A stretch of 64,000 bases of DNA from Candidatus Bathyoplasma sp. NZ (GTDB lineage Bacteria > Bacillota_I > Bacilli_A > MAG-NZ). This document shows positions 20,013 through 29,409 of this stretch, piece by piece (position 1 is the stretch's first letter; every line of letters begins with the position of its first letter). Where the stretch lies: assembly GCA_013332095.1 (NCBI GenBank), contig JABENI010000015.1:42100-106099 (forward strand). The letters run 5' to 3'. The notes below the pieces were generated by a model. It saw only the letters and a list, made by a program, of their open reading frames with translations. It was not told the origin of the DNA and made no database searches. Both the position numbers and the translations under genes were made by a program.

Positions 20013-21460
20013 TTCAGTAACTCTTTAATATAATCATTTGCTTTTGTTTCTTCATCAAACCAATATTCTTTAATAAGAGGCTGAATTTCATATTCAATAA
20101 CTTCTTGATACCAATTATCTGAGCCGGTGTAATCACAAAAATAACTGTGTCCAATTTTAAATCCTTTTCCTAAATTGGGATCTTTTTCAATATCTAAATT
20201 AATATTTCCTATTTTAGTTTTTATTTTTTTTATTATATTTTTGCTAACTTTTTGTTTTAAAAGATGTTTATTAAATATTTCCGATTCAAATGCCGGTTCT
20301 AATTCAAAAAAACAAAATCTTCTTCTTAAAGCGTAGTCAATCATCGCAAGACTTCTATCAGCAGTATTCATCATTCCGATAATATAAAGATTTTGAGGAA
20401 CAGTAAATTCTTCCTCTGAATACATAAGAGTTATTTTTTCTCCCCGTTTATCACTTTCAATAAGCATCATTAACTCTCCAAAAACTTTACTCATATTTCC
20501 ACGATTAATTTCATCGATAATAAAAAAATAATCATCATTAGGATTCGCTGATGCGATTTTACAAAATTGATAAAATGGACCTTCTTTTAGGATGAAACCA
20601 TCGTTGTTTGCCCTATAGCCCATAACAAAATCTTCATATGAGTAACTTTGGTGAAATTGAATTATTTTTATTTTTGTTGAATCTTTTTTTCCAATTATAG
20701 AATAAGCTAACCTTTTAGCAGCGTATGTCTTCCCTACTCCTGGAGCTCCTTGTAAAATAAGATTTTTTTTTCTTCTTAAAAGAGACTCCATCGTTTGGTA
20801 CAATTGTTCATCGATAAAAACATCTGCTAAAAACTCTGACTTGGTATACGCTGGATATTCTATTGGTAATTCAGTTTCTTCATTCCCCGTTTTATGTGCT
20901 GATTTGGGAAAAGGATAAATTGAATTTTCTTTGTAGCGATCACTCCAAAATGGATCATCAAGAAATTTTTTAATATTTTGTGGATGATTGTTAAAAGTAA
21001 AATCAACTAGATTTGCTCTCATCCAATCTTTTGTCTCATCTATTCTCCAAACACTATAAGTATAGGTAAAAAAATACCATTCTTTTGCCGGCTCTAAAAG
21101 TTTCCAGTTAACAGATAATTTATGACCACTTTTAAAGTTCTTTCTTACAATTCCTACTGCTCTTATTTTCATAACTGATACAAATTCATTTTGATTATCA
21201 AACAAAAAACCATCTTTTTTTGACATGACAGCTTTTAAAGCAATACGGTCTCCCTTTTTAATAGAATTTATTTGTTCTTTATTGCCATTTCCATTAGTAT
21301 CTTCCCATATTCCCTCATCGATAAAACGTTTGGAATCTTTTTCACTTCCGTTAACAAACCAAGATATTTTATTTATAGATTTTTTTTTCATATTTAAATC
21401 AGCGTTTTCTGTAACCAATACATCTTGATTATCGACATTATTATTAATATTTTCTTTCAA
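20009..21460 (-). CDS. mcrB: McrB-type AAA+ GTPase with N-terminal EVE/PUA-like domain
   Basis: 483 residues from a TTG start at 21460, chosen because a purine-rich ribosome site (AGGGGGAAG) lies just upstream and none precedes the ATG 23 codons in. Residues about 30-140 resemble an EVE/PUA-like modified-base reader (KISWFVNGSEKDSKRF, IKKGDRIALKA). The McrB-type AAA+ motor follows: Walker A GAPGVGKT (238-245), Walker B FFIIDEINRGN (312-322) and the McrB signature MNTADRS (364-370), with arginines in ALRRRF. It recognises modified DNA and drives translocation for McrC. It is first in a two-gene operon with mcrC. Confidence 0.92.
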   Translation of the reverse strand: MKENINNNVDNQDVLVTENADLNMKKKSINKISWFVNGSEKDSKRFIDEGIWEDTNGNGNKEQINSIKKGDRIALKAVMSKKDGFLFDNQNEFVSVMKIRAVGIVRKNFKSGHKLSVNWKLLEPAKEWYFFTYTYSVWRIDETKDWMRANLVDFTFNNHPQNIKKFLDDPFWSDRYKENSIYPFPKSAHKTGNEETELPIEYPAYTKSEFLADVFIDEQLYQTMESLLRRKKNLILQGAPGVGKTYAAKRLAYSIIGKKDSTKIKIIQFHQSYSYEDFVMGYRANNDGFILKEGPFYQFCKIASANPNDDYFFIIDEINRGNMSKVFGELMMLIESDKRGEKITLMYSEEEFTVPQNLYIIGMMNTADRSLAMIDYALRRRFCFFELEPAFESEIFNKHLLKQKVSKNIIKKIKTKIGNINLDIEKDPNLGKGFKIGHSYFCDYTGSDNWYQEVIEYEIQPLIKEYWFDEETKANDYIKELLK

Positions 21461-21763
21461 AATACTTCCCCCTTTAATTGCCTTTTTTAGTTAATGATTA
21501 TCTTACTATTGTCTTAACGGCAACTTCAATTTTACGATTTAATTATTGTTTCATTATCGCTTTTATTGATAATTTTCTCCGCAAATTTTAATTATTAAAA
21601 TATCTAACTAAATAACTATTTTTTTCTTTGTTATTTTTAATTTTAACAGTTTTTACCATTAATTACAAAAAATAGTTACATTTATCGCCATTATTCGAGT
21701 TTTTTTAGAATATCTTGAATTTCAATTGATTTTAAAAAGCAATATCTCAGGTAAACCAAATAA
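21461..21763. other. Upstream region of mcrBC
   Basis: AT-rich spacer holding the mcrB leader and ribosome site at its right-hand start. No gene or clear promoter consensus is visible. Confidence 0.5.
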
Positions 21764-21795
21764 AAAAACTATCCATTTTTAGGTGAATAGTTTTA
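21764..21795 (-). terminator. Terminator of the coiled-coil repeat gene
   Basis: Minus strand AAAACTATTCACC ... GGATAGTTTTTTT: an 8-10 bp stem and T-tail 50 bases past the stop at 21846. Confidence 0.75.
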
Positions 21796-21845
21796 AATTA
21801 TAGAATCAAAATATTTCATTTTAATCCAAAATAATATTTGTTTTA

Positions 21846-22757
21846 TTATTTTTTTCCGATTAATTGTTGGTATTCTGCAAGTACCATTGCTTTAATTTCT
21901 GCTTTTTCCGCATCTGTTTTACTTTGCCATTGTTTAATAGATACTTTATATCCCTCTAACGTTATACCTTTTTCTGCTAACTTATCTTTCCATGCTTCTT
22001 TGTATTGCTCTAATGTCATACCTTTTTCTGTTAACATTGCTTCTAATTTTTCTTCTGTCAAACCTCTTTTTGCAAATTTATCTTTCCATGCTTCTTTGTA
22101 TTCCTTCTTCTGCCATATCTTTTTTGTTGTCAGTCCTTGTATTTCTTTTTCTGTCATACCTTTTGCTACTAGCACTATTTGTATTTCTTTTGTCATACCT
22201 GTTTCTGCTACTATTTCTAGTAATTTTCTTTCTGTAATATCCTCATCTTTTGCTAGCGTTGCTTGTATCGCATCCATTGCATCTCTAACTTGTATCTCTT
22301 CTTTTGTCATACCTTTGTCTGCTAACTTTGCTTCTAATTTATTTTCTATCAAACCTCTTTTTGCAAGTTTCTCTTTACATGCTTCTTTGTATTCCTCTAA
22401 TGTCATATCTTTTTTTGCTAGCCTTGCTTCTAATTCTTCTTTTCTGATACCTCTTTTTGCAGATTTACCTTTATATGCTTCTTTGTATTGTTCTAATGTC
22501 ATATCTTTTTCGGCTAACTTTGCTTCTAATTCTTCTTTTGTCATACGTCTTTTTACAGATTTACCTTTATATGCTTCTTTGTATTGTTCTAACATCATAC
22601 CTTTTTCACGTTTAGACATTTCATTGTGCTTGATATCATTTCCAAATTCCTCTTGATTTTGACCATTAAATGCGGCATCTGTCAATATCGCTCCGCTTCC
22701 GACCACCACTACCATAACTGCTATAATACCGATAGTCATAATTTTATTAATTTTCAT
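21846..22757 (-). CDS. Secreted helical repeat protein (32-residue repeats)
   Basis: 303 residues from the ATG at 22757, which has GGAGG 8 bases before it; a frame start 5 codons upstream would overlap that site. Residues about 1-26 are a signal peptide or membrane anchor (IMTIGIIAVMVVVV...). The rest is highly charged and helical. It has near-repeats of 32 residues, three complete near the N-terminal side and about one and a half near the C-terminus, with the pattern KDMTLEQYKEAYKGKSAKRG + KEELEARLAE; a diverged middle part separates them. The DNA repeats likewise at about 96 bp, so copy number can change by slippage or recombination. No enzymatic motif. A surface or periplasm-like stalk or binding protein is a guess. 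Confidence 0.75.
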   Translation of the reverse strand: MKINKIMTIGIIAVMVVVVGSGAILTDAAFNGQNQEEFGNDIKHNEMSKREKGMMLEQYKEAYKGKSVKRRMTKEELEAKLAEKDMTLEQYKEAYKGKSAKRGIRKEELEARLAKKDMTLEEYKEACKEKLAKRGLIENKLEAKLADKGMTKEEIQVRDAMDAIQATLAKDEDITERKLLEIVAETGMTKEIQIVLVAKGMTEKEIQGLTTKKIWQKKEYKEAWKDKFAKRGLTEEKLEAMLTEKGMTLEQYKEAWKDKLAEKGITLEGYKVSIKQWQSKTDAEKAEIKAMVLAEYQQLIGKK

Positions 22758-22778
22758 TTTTACTACCTCCAATTTCTC

Positions 22779-24053
22779 CTAATCAATTTTTCTTGATAGT
22801 CCTACTACTACTTCTATATGATGCGTTTGCGGGAACATATCAACTGGCACTACTTTTATTATATGATATTCTTCTTTTAAAATACTGATATCTCTTGCTA
22901 AAGTTGAAACATTACAAGAAATATAAACTACATTTTTAATTTTATTTTTAATTATTGAATCAATAAATTCTACTCCACAACCTTTTCTAGGTGGGTCAGT
23001 AATTACGATATCAATATTTCTATCAATTATTTTAGTAATAACTTCTTCTGCTTTTCCCAATAAAAATTCGATGTTACTTATATTATTGTTAACGGCATTT
23101 TCTCTAGCATTTTCCACACTTGTTTCATTAATTTCTATTCCATAAACTTTTTTAGCTTTTTTGGAAAAACTAAGACCAATTGTCCCAATACCTGAATAAG
23201 CATCTATTACATTTAAATCTGTCAAATCAAAACAATTAATCGCTTCTTGATATAATTTTTCCGTTTGACTGCTATTCACTTGGTAAAAACTTCGGTAATT
23301 GATAATATAATTATTGTTTAACAAACTATCTTTGTAATAATCATTACCGTATAGAACATGGCTGTTAGCACCTAAAACAGTATTCACAATTTTGTCATTA
23401 ATATTATTAATAACAGACTCTATTTTAGGAAATTTAGAAATTAAATCCTCGACAACTTCATTTTTAATTTTAAAATATGTAATTAATACTACCATATACT
23501 TATCGTGATTACAACTATTTCTGATTAAAATATTTCTTAAATTATTATCAAAAATTGTTTTTAAATACTTAACAATTTCTACTCCATAATCATCTAAAAT
23601 ATAACACTTCTCTATATCAATAATTTCGTGTGTCCCTTTTTTATACAGTCCTGCTTTTCCATCTTTACAAGGCATTATCAACTTATTTCGGTAGTTGTAG
23701 GGATTATCCATGCCCATACAATTTTCAACAATAGCCTCAACGTTACCTATTCTTTTTAAAGTTTCCTTAACGTGCTTTGTTTTAAATCTCAGTTGTTCTG
23801 GATAACTGAGATGCATTAAATGGCAACCCCCACATTGATCGTAATGTTGACATCTGGGCTCAACTCTATTATTAGAACTTTTAACAATATTTACAATTTT
23901 AGCAAAAGCTAAGTTTTTTTTTTGCTTGCTAATTTCCACATCTAAAATATCACCGACTACTGCCCCACTAACAAATATTGGGAAATCTTCAACTTTTCCG
24001 ATCCCTAAACCATCGTAAGTGTAATCGATAATCTCTAAATTTTTAATCATCAT
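22779..24053 (-). CDS. 23S rRNA (uracil-5-)-methyltransferase, RlmD/RlmCD/TrmA family
   Basis: About 424 residues from ATG ATG at 24053/24050, where GGAG lies 5-8 bases upstream; upstream codons inside acpS lack a site. An N-terminal TRAM domain (about 1-55, YTYDGLGIGKVEDFPIFV) binds RNA. Iron-sulfur cysteines follow in CQHYDQCGGCHLMHL. The SAM-binding fold carries DAYSGIGTIGLS, the catalytic region DPPRKGC, and the nucleophile cysteine in YISCNVSTLARD. It methylates uracil C5 in 23S rRNA. The start overlaps the end of acpS (ATGATGATTAA), in the uvrB-acpS-methyltransferase operon. The exact rRNA site cannot be told from sequence. Confidence 0.92.
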   Translation of the reverse strand: MMIKNLEIIDYTYDGLGIGKVEDFPIFVSGAVVGDILDVEISKQKKNLAFAKIVNIVKSSNNRVEPRCQHYDQCGGCHLMHLSYPEQLRFKTKHVKETLKRIGNVEAIVENCMGMDNPYNYRNKLIMPCKDGKAGLYKKGTHEIIDIEKCYILDDYGVEIVKYLKTIFDNNLRNILIRNSCNHDKYMVVLITYFKIKNEVVEDLISKFPKIESVINNINDKIVNTVLGANSHVLYGNDYYKDSLLNNNYIINYRSFYQVNSSQTEKLYQEAINCFDLTDLNVIDAYSGIGTIGLSFSKKAKKVYGIEINETSVENARENAVNNNISNIEFLLGKAEEVITKIIDRNIDIVITDPPRKGCGVEFIDSIIKNKIKNVVYISCNVSTLARDISILKEEYHIIKVVPVDMFPQTHHIEVVVGLSRKID

Positions 24054-24393
24054 TTTTCTCCAACAAGACAAAAGCAACGGCGTATTCATCAGTATGGCTT
24101 AAACTAGCACTAACTTTAAACTCTTGATAAACACAGACCGGTTTACCTAGTTGGTCTCTTAAAAATTCTAAATCTAAAAAACTAACTTTTCCTATCCCTG
24201 TTCCTAAAGCTTTGGAAATCGCTTCTTTTAAAGCGAATCTGCCAGCTAAAAATTCACATTTTCTCTTGTCTGATTTAAAACTATTTAAAATTTCTCTTTC
24301 CTTGACCGTAAGTATTCTTTCAATAAATCTATCTGAATAACTATTTTTAATTCTTTTAATTTCAACTACATCAGTCCCAATTCCAAATATCAT
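24043..24393 (-). CDS. acpS: Holo-[acyl-carrier-protein] synthase
   Basis: 116 residues, normal for AcpS. It transfers 4'-phosphopantetheine from CoA to the serine of acyl carrier protein. Metal and CoA motifs are visible: [13 protein letters not shown] (residues 3-15, with D8) and [17 protein letters not shown] (with E and K of the active site). The ATG overlaps the TGA of uvrB and the stop overlaps the next start, so the three genes form one coupled operon. Its presence implies ACP-dependent lipid synthesis. Confidence 0.95.
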   Translation of the reverse strand: MIFGIGTDVVEIKRIKNSYSDRFIERILTVKEREILNSFKSDKRKCEFLAGRFALKEAISKALGTGIGKVSFLDLEFLRDQLGKPVCVYQEFKVSASLSHTDEYAVAFVLLEKNDD

Positions 24394-26333
24394 AATTTAC
24401 CTTTCATCTCCAGTAGCAAATCTCTTAAAGTTGCTGCTCTTTCAAAATCTAAAGCTTTTGCGGCTTTTTTCATTTCTGTCTCTAATTCATTAATGTAAAT
24501 TTTTCTTTCCATTTTACTAACTTTTTTACCTTTAGTAAGTTTTTTACTAATTTTCATTGAATCTGGAATTGCTTTTGAAATAGTCATCGGAGTAATACCG
24601 TGTTTTTGATTATGTTCATCTTGTATTTTTCTTCTTCTTTCAGTTTCTTCAATTGCTACTCGCATTGAATTAGTAATTTTATCGGCATACATGATAACCG
24701 TTCCGTTGCGATTTCTCGCTGCTCTACCTACTGTTTGAATCAAACTTTTCTCACTGCGTAAAAAACCTTCTTTATCAGCATCTAATATCGTTATTAAACT
24801 TACTTCCGGTAAATCCAACCCTTCTCTTAAAAGGTTAATCCCCACTATACAATCGTACACTCCAGCACGTAAATCTCTAATTATTTCAATTCTATCTAAA
24901 GACTTAATTTTAGAATGTAAATAAGTTACTTTAATCCCTAATTCTTTTAAATAATCAGTCAAATCTTCGCTCATTTTAATCGTTAATGTCGTGATTAAAG
25001 TTCTTTCATTTTTAGTTATTCTATTTCTAATCTCTTTAATTAAATCATCAATTTGTCCTTTAGTCGGTCTAACTTCAATCATTGGATCTAGTAGTCCTGT
25101 CGGTCTGATAATCTGTTCGACAATTTGCTCAGAATGTTCTTTTTCGTAATCTCCTGGTGTTGCGCTTACGTAGATCACTTGTTTTATTTTTTTTTCAAAT
25201 TCTTCAAAATTCAAAGGTCTATTATCTAAAGCACTCGGTAGTCTAAACCCATGTTCAACTAGACTCATTTTCCGTGATCGATCTCCTTTGTACATCCCTC
25301 TCACTTGTGGTAACGTTACGTGCGATTCATCAATAATCATTAAGAAATCATCACCGAAAAAGTCAATTAAGGCAAACGGTGTTTCCCCTTCTTTTCTTAA
25401 ACTCATATGTCTTGAGTAATTTTCTACCCCTTGACATGTCCCCATTTCTTTAAGCATTTCTAAATCGTAAAGTGTTCGTTGTCTTAACCTTTGCTCTTCT
25501 AAAAGTAAATTGTGTTCTTTCAGATATTTTAATTGTTTTTTCAATTCTTCTTCAATTCTTCTTACTGCTTCCCCAAATTTTTCGGTATTTGTCACGAAAT
25601 GACTAGCCGGAAACAATGAAGTATATTTTAGTTCTCTAATAATTTCTCCTGTTAAAATATCAAACTCCCGTATTCTTTCAATTTCATCGTCAAAAAATTC
25701 TACTCTAATCGCCTTGTCTTTTCTATATGTCGGTAGTATTTCTACAATATCACCTTTAACTCTAAAAGTCCCTCTTCCAAAATCAATGTTGTTCCTCGTA
25801 TAGTAGTTATTGACTAAATTGTTCAGTAAATTATCTCTCCCATATTCATTTCCTACCCGTAAAGTAATCATCCTTGATTGATAATCTTCGGGATCCCCGA
25901 TACCGTAGATACAACTAACACTAGCAACTACAATTACATCTTTTCTTTCTAAAATACTAGCTGTTGCTGCGTGACGCATTTCATCTATTTCTTGATTGAT
26001 TGAAGCATCTTTTTCGATATAAGTATCGCTATGTGCAACGTAAGCTTCTGGTTGATAGTAATCGTAATAAGAAATAAAATATTCAACTCTGTTATTAGGA
26101 AAAAACTCTTTAAATTCATTGTATAGTTGACCGGCTAAAGTTTTATTATGGGCTAGTACTAAAACTGGTTTTTCAATTTCATTTATAACATTGCTAATCG
26201 TAAAAGTTTTACCTGTTCCGGTAGCACCTAAAAGAGTTTGTTTTTTGAAACCCTTTTTTATTCCTTCGATTAATTTTTCAATTGCCTTAGGTTGATCACC
26301 TGTCGGCTTAAAATGAGACTTTATTTCATACAT
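24390..26333 (-). CDS. uvrB: UvrABC excision nuclease subunit B
   Basis: 647 residues, full length. UvrB verifies DNA damage and loads UvrC in nucleotide excision repair. Walker [11 protein letters not shown] is near residues 38-47, the beta-hairpin region [11 protein letters not shown] follows, and Walker B-like [13 protein letters not shown] and the helicase motif QTVGRAARN are present. The UVR motif that binds UvrC lies at the C-terminus ([18 protein letters not shown]). It ends in TGA within ATGA shared with acpS. It is first in the operon, divergent from the radical SAM gene. uvrA and uvrC are not in this window. Confidence 0.97.
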   Translation of the reverse strand: MYEIKSHFKPTGDQPKAIEKLIEGIKKGFKKQTLLGATGTGKTFTISNVINEIEKPVLVLAHNKTLAGQLYNEFKEFFPNNRVEYFISYYDYYQPEAYVAHSDTYIEKDASINQEIDEMRHAATASILERKDVIVVASVSCIYGIGDPEDYQSRMITLRVGNEYGRDNLLNNLVNNYYTRNNIDFGRGTFRVKGDIVEILPTYRKDKAIRVEFFDDEIERIREFDILTGEIIRELKYTSLFPASHFVTNTEKFGEAVRRIEEELKKQLKYLKEHNLLLEEQRLRQRTLYDLEMLKEMGTCQGVENYSRHMSLRKEGETPFALIDFFGDDFLMIIDESHVTLPQVRGMYKGDRSRKMSLVEHGFRLPSALDNRPLNFEEFEKKIKQVIYVSATPGDYEKEHSEQIVEQIIRPTGLLDPMIEVRPTKGQIDDLIKEIRNRITKNERTLITTLTIKMSEDLTDYLKELGIKVTYLHSKIKSLDRIEIIRDLRAGVYDCIVGINLLREGLDLPEVSLITILDADKEGFLRSEKSLIQTVGRAARNRNGTVIMYADKITNSMRVAIEETERRRKIQDEHNQKHGITPMTISKAIPDSMKISKKLTKGKKVSKMERKIYINELETEMKKAAKALDFERAATLRDLLLEMKGKL

Positions 26334-26349
26334 TTAAATCACCCTTATT

Positions 26350-26390
26350 ATTATAACATAGTTTAAAAATTTAGTTTTATTTGTTAAAAT
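26350..26390. promoter_or_regulatory. Divergent extended -10 promoters for uvrB and the radical SAM gene
   Basis: Minus strand: TGTTATAAT (26358-26350) toward uvrB. Plus strand: TGTTAAAAT (26382-26390) toward the radical SAM gene. Both are extended -10 elements with weak -35 regions. No SOS (LexA) box was seen. Confidence 0.5.
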
Positions 26391-26415
26391 AGAATAAGGA
26401 AACGAGGAAATAATT

Positions 26416-27993
26416 ATGAAAGCTCTGTTAATTGGTATAAATTCTAAATTCATTCACCCTAATGTAGCAATTAGACTATTGAAACAAAATTCTAAACATG
26501 ACCTTTCGATTAAAGAATATAACATTAAAGACGATATCGAAAAAATAATCGACTATATTAATCAGTCCGACATTGACGTTATCGGTTTAAGTGTCTATAT
26601 TTGGAACGTCGAAATAATAAAACAAATTTTGCATAAAATTGAAAATAAAATCGTTGTTTTAGGTGGTCCTGAAGTCAGTTATGAGTGCAATAAGTATTTT
26701 GATTTAAAAATCGATTTTATCATTAAAGGTGAAGGTGAGCGAGCGTTTGACTCACTGCTGGATAATTTAACGGGAAACTACCGTGACATCAGTAATCTAT
26801 CATATAAACTAAATGGGCAAATATTTCACAACGATATTTTAGAATTAGATTTAACAAAGATTGAATTTGCTAGTAAAATAAACTTTAATGTCCACCAAAT
26901 TCAATATCTAGAAACTTCTAGAGGCTGTCCGTATAAATGCAGTTACTGCTTAGCCTCTTTAGAAAAAAAGGTTCGTTATTTTAGTCTGGAAAAAGTCAAA
27001 GAAGAAATTTTATTTTTAATTAATAACGGGGCTAAAGTTTTTAAATTTTTAGATAGAACATTTAACTTAAACGTTGAAAATTCTTTAGAAATAATTAACT
27101 TTATAATTACCAATCACAAGGAAAATAATAGTTTTCAACTAGAGATAACCGGTGATATTTTAGATGGAAAAATTATCGATTTAATAAACACTGCTAAAAC
27201 TAATTTATTTAGATTTGAAATCGGTATTCAGTCGACAAACGAGCAAACTAATTTAAGTGTCGATCGTCATCAAAATACCAAAGAGTTATTTACTACTATT
27301 AAGGAGATTAACAAAATCAATAAAATAGATTTACACGTTGATTTAATAGCCGGCTTGCCCTATGAGAATTTAAACAGTTTTGCTAAAACGTTCAACGATA
27401 CTTTTATTTTAAAATGTAAAGAATTGCAGTTGGGATTTTTAAAGTTACTTCCTGGTACTAAACTAAAAAAACAAGCTGCTAAGTACGGTTATATTTACGA
27501 CGATAAAGCGCCTTATGAAATAATTGAAAATAACTTTTTAACCAAAGATGATTTAACAAAAATCAAAATTGTTGAAGAAGTTTTAGAAAAATACGTCAAT
27601 AAAAATTATCTGCCGAGGGCAATCGATTATTTTGTTCAAGATCCCTTTGCCGACTTACTCAGTTTTGGTCTTTACTATCAAGAAAGATACGATTGGTTCA
27701 ACTATCAATTAGACGATTTATTTAAAAGACTGGCTGATTATAAAAACGATAGCATTTTAACGGAATTACTAGTTTATGATTATCTTAAATTTCATAAATT
27801 TAAACCAAAACGTTGGTGGAACAATAAATTAACTAAACAAGAAAAAAACAACGTTTTAAGAAAGTTTAGTCAAACAAATTCTGATTATAATTTAAACGAT
27901 TTGTACAAGTATGCAACTGTTGAAAAAGTAAATCAATACTTAATCGCTGTTTATAAACCGAACAATATTAAAATATATAAGTATAAGATTTAA
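26416..27993 (+). CDS. B12-binding radical SAM protein (DUF4080 family)
   Basis: 525 residues. Residues 1-130 are a B12-binding-like Rossmann domain (VIGLSVYIWN, VVLGGPEVSYE). The radical SAM core follows, with the 4Fe-4S cysteines C171, C175 and C178 in ETSRGCPYKCSYC. The C-terminal ~170 residues match the DUF4080 type of extension (KFKPKRWWNNKLT). Such proteins cleave SAM reductively to make a 5'-deoxyadenosyl radical and modify an unknown substrate, often in RNA or cofactor metabolism. Ribosome site GAGGAAA precedes the ATG. The MurE-like gene starts 36 bases downstream, past a hairpin, so the two probably share a transcript. Confidence 0.88.
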   Translation: MKALLIGINSKFIHPNVAIRLLKQNSKHDLSIKEYNIKDDIEKIIDYINQSDIDVIGLSVYIWNVEIIKQILHKIENKIVVLGGPEVSYECNKYFDLKIDFIIKGEGERAFDSLLDNLTGNYRDISNLSYKLNGQIFHNDILELDLTKIEFASKINFNVHQIQYLETSRGCPYKCSYCLASLEKKVRYFSLEKVKEEILFLINNGAKVFKFLDRTFNLNVENSLEIINFIITNHKENNSFQLEITGDILDGKIIDLINTAKTNLFRFEIGIQSTNEQTNLSVDRHQNTKELFTTIKEINKINKIDLHVDLIAGLPYENLNSFAKTFNDTFILKCKELQLGFLKLLPGTKLKKQAAKYGYIYDDKAPYEIIENNFLTKDDLTKIKIVEEVLEKYVNKNYLPRAIDYFVQDPFADLLSFGLYYQERYDWFNYQLDDLFKRLADYKNDSILTELLVYDYLKFHKFKPKRWWNNKLTKQEKNNVLRKFSQTNSDYNLNDLYKYATVEKVNQYLIAVYKPNNIKIYKYKI

Positions 27994-28001
27994 CTTTATG
28001 T

Positions 28002-28028
28002 AAAAAATACCAACAGGAGGTATTTTTT
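28002..28028 (+). promoter_or_regulatory. Hairpin that buries the ribosome site of the MurE-like gene
   Basis: Perfect 10-bp stem AAAAAATACC/GGTATTTTTT with loop AACAGGA. The AGGAGG ribosome site (28015-28020) lies partly in the loop and partly in the stem, and the right arm ends in six T just before the ATG at 28030. It could act as an attenuator-type terminator or a translational switch. Confidence 0.5.
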
Positions 28029-28029
28029 G

Positions 28030-29370
28030 ATGAAAAATAAATTTGATTATTATACTAAAAATTCTAAAAAGGTTGTCCCCAACACTCTTTTTTTCTCTGA
28101 AAATGATTTACATCTTGCTGAGGCAATTGAAAATGGCGCAACTACCATAATTTCCAATAACAAGTTGGAATTAGAAGTTCCCTGTTATCAAAGAGATGTT
28201 TTAAAAGAGTATTCTAGAATTTTAAAAGAAGTTTATCCTCATGACCAAAAATTAATCGGCATTACTGGTACAGATGGAAAAACGACTACTTGTGCTATTA
28301 TTTCGCATTTACTGGGCAATGACAACTGTGCTAACATTGGTACTAACGGTATTTTTTACAAAAATAAAACAATTGATACTGGTTTAACCACTCCGATGTT
28401 AGAAGAAATATATCGGTCATTCGTTACTTTTGCTGAAAATGATATTCAGTACACCGCGATGGAAGTTTCTAGTGAGGGAATTTTAAACAACAGAGTTGCT
28501 GGTCTTAATTTTGATATCGCCATTTTTACTAATCTTTCAAACGAACATTTAAATTCGCATAAAACGATGGCTAATTATTTAGCAACTAAGTTAAAACTAT
28601 TTGAACAACTAAGCCCTACTGGTACGGCCATTATAAATATTGATGATAAGTACCTTCGCGATATTAGCAGACCTAAAAACACGATTACCTTTGGCAAATC
28701 TGTACCCGCTGATTATATTATTATGGATATTGAATTTGATAGCGAAACGATGACTTTTTCGGTAATAACTAAAGAAAAAGAATATTTTATTAGCACTAAT
28801 TTAATCGGTGAGTACAATGCTTACAACATCACTTCTGCTTTAATTGTTGGTGAACTTTTGCAAGTAGATAATATTTTAGATAAACTAAAAACAATCCCTA
28901 AAATTGAAGGTCGATTTGTTAAAATTGCCGGACCTGTTGAAGTAATTGTCGATTTTGCCCATACTCCGAATGCCTTAAAAAATCTTTTAACGACAGTTAG
29001 AGAAATCTGCAACAAAAATATCGTTTTAGTCGTCGGTGCTGCCGGTAGAAAAGATCGAGAAAAAAGGAAAGATATGGGATTGATTTCTACTGAATATAGC
29101 GACTTTGTTATTTTCACTTCTGAAGATCCTAAAGATGAAGATGAAAATGAAATTATCAGCGATTTATTGACTGATGTTAAAACGGATAATCACTTAACGG
29201 TCTTAGATCGAAAAAAAGCTATTCGTACAGCAATTAGTATCGCAAGAGATGGTGATGTGGTAGTTGTCAGTGGTAAAGGTAATGAACAGTTTTTTTATAA
29301 AGACAATGAAAAATTTAAACACAATGATATTTCAACGGTCAAAGAAGCTTTGAATATAGATTTAGTGTAA
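28030..29370 (+). CDS. MurE-like Mur ligase (UDP-MurNAc-tripeptide synthetase family)
   Basis: 446 residues from the ATG at 28030, placed 9 bases after AGGAGG; a TTG one codon earlier is possible. Family members ligate an amino acid to UDP-MurNAc-dipeptide with ATP. Visible: P-loop GTDGKTTT (about 80-87), FTNLSNEHLNSHKTM, the carbamylated-lysine region ATKLKLF, the C-terminal domain VDFAHTPNAL and VGAAGRKDREKR. The usual acceptor motif DNPR of diaminopimelate-adding MurE is replaced by SEDPKDED, so the amino acid added is unclear. The N-terminal domain is shorter than usual. No other mur genes are in view, so it may serve a non-peptidoglycan role. Confidence 0.82.
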   Translation: MKNKFDYYTKNSKKVVPNTLFFSENDLHLAEAIENGATTIISNNKLELEVPCYQRDVLKEYSRILKEVYPHDQKLIGITGTDGKTTTCAIISHLLGNDNCANIGTNGIFYKNKTIDTGLTTPMLEEIYRSFVTFAENDIQYTAMEVSSEGILNNRVAGLNFDIAIFTNLSNEHLNSHKTMANYLATKLKLFEQLSPTGTAIINIDDKYLRDISRPKNTITFGKSVPADYIIMDIEFDSETMTFSVITKEKEYFISTNLIGEYNAYNITSALIVGELLQVDNILDKLKTIPKIEGRFVKIAGPVEVIVDFAHTPNALKNLLTTVREICNKNIVLVVGAAGRKDREKRKDMGLISTEYSDFVIFTSEDPKDEDENEIISDLLTDVKTDNHLTVLDRKKAIRTAISIARDGDVVVVSGKGNEQFFYKDNEKFKHNDISTVKEALNIDLV

Positions 29371-29374
29371 AAAA

Positions 29375-29404
29375 AAAGGAATTGATTTTCTCAATTTCCT
29401 TTTT
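29375..29404. terminator. Bidirectional terminator between the MurE-like gene and pyk
   Basis: AAAGGAATTGA / TCAATTTCCTTT stem (one bulge) with A-run and T-run on opposite sides, placed between convergent genes. Confidence 0.75.
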
Positions 29405-29409
29405 ATTTT

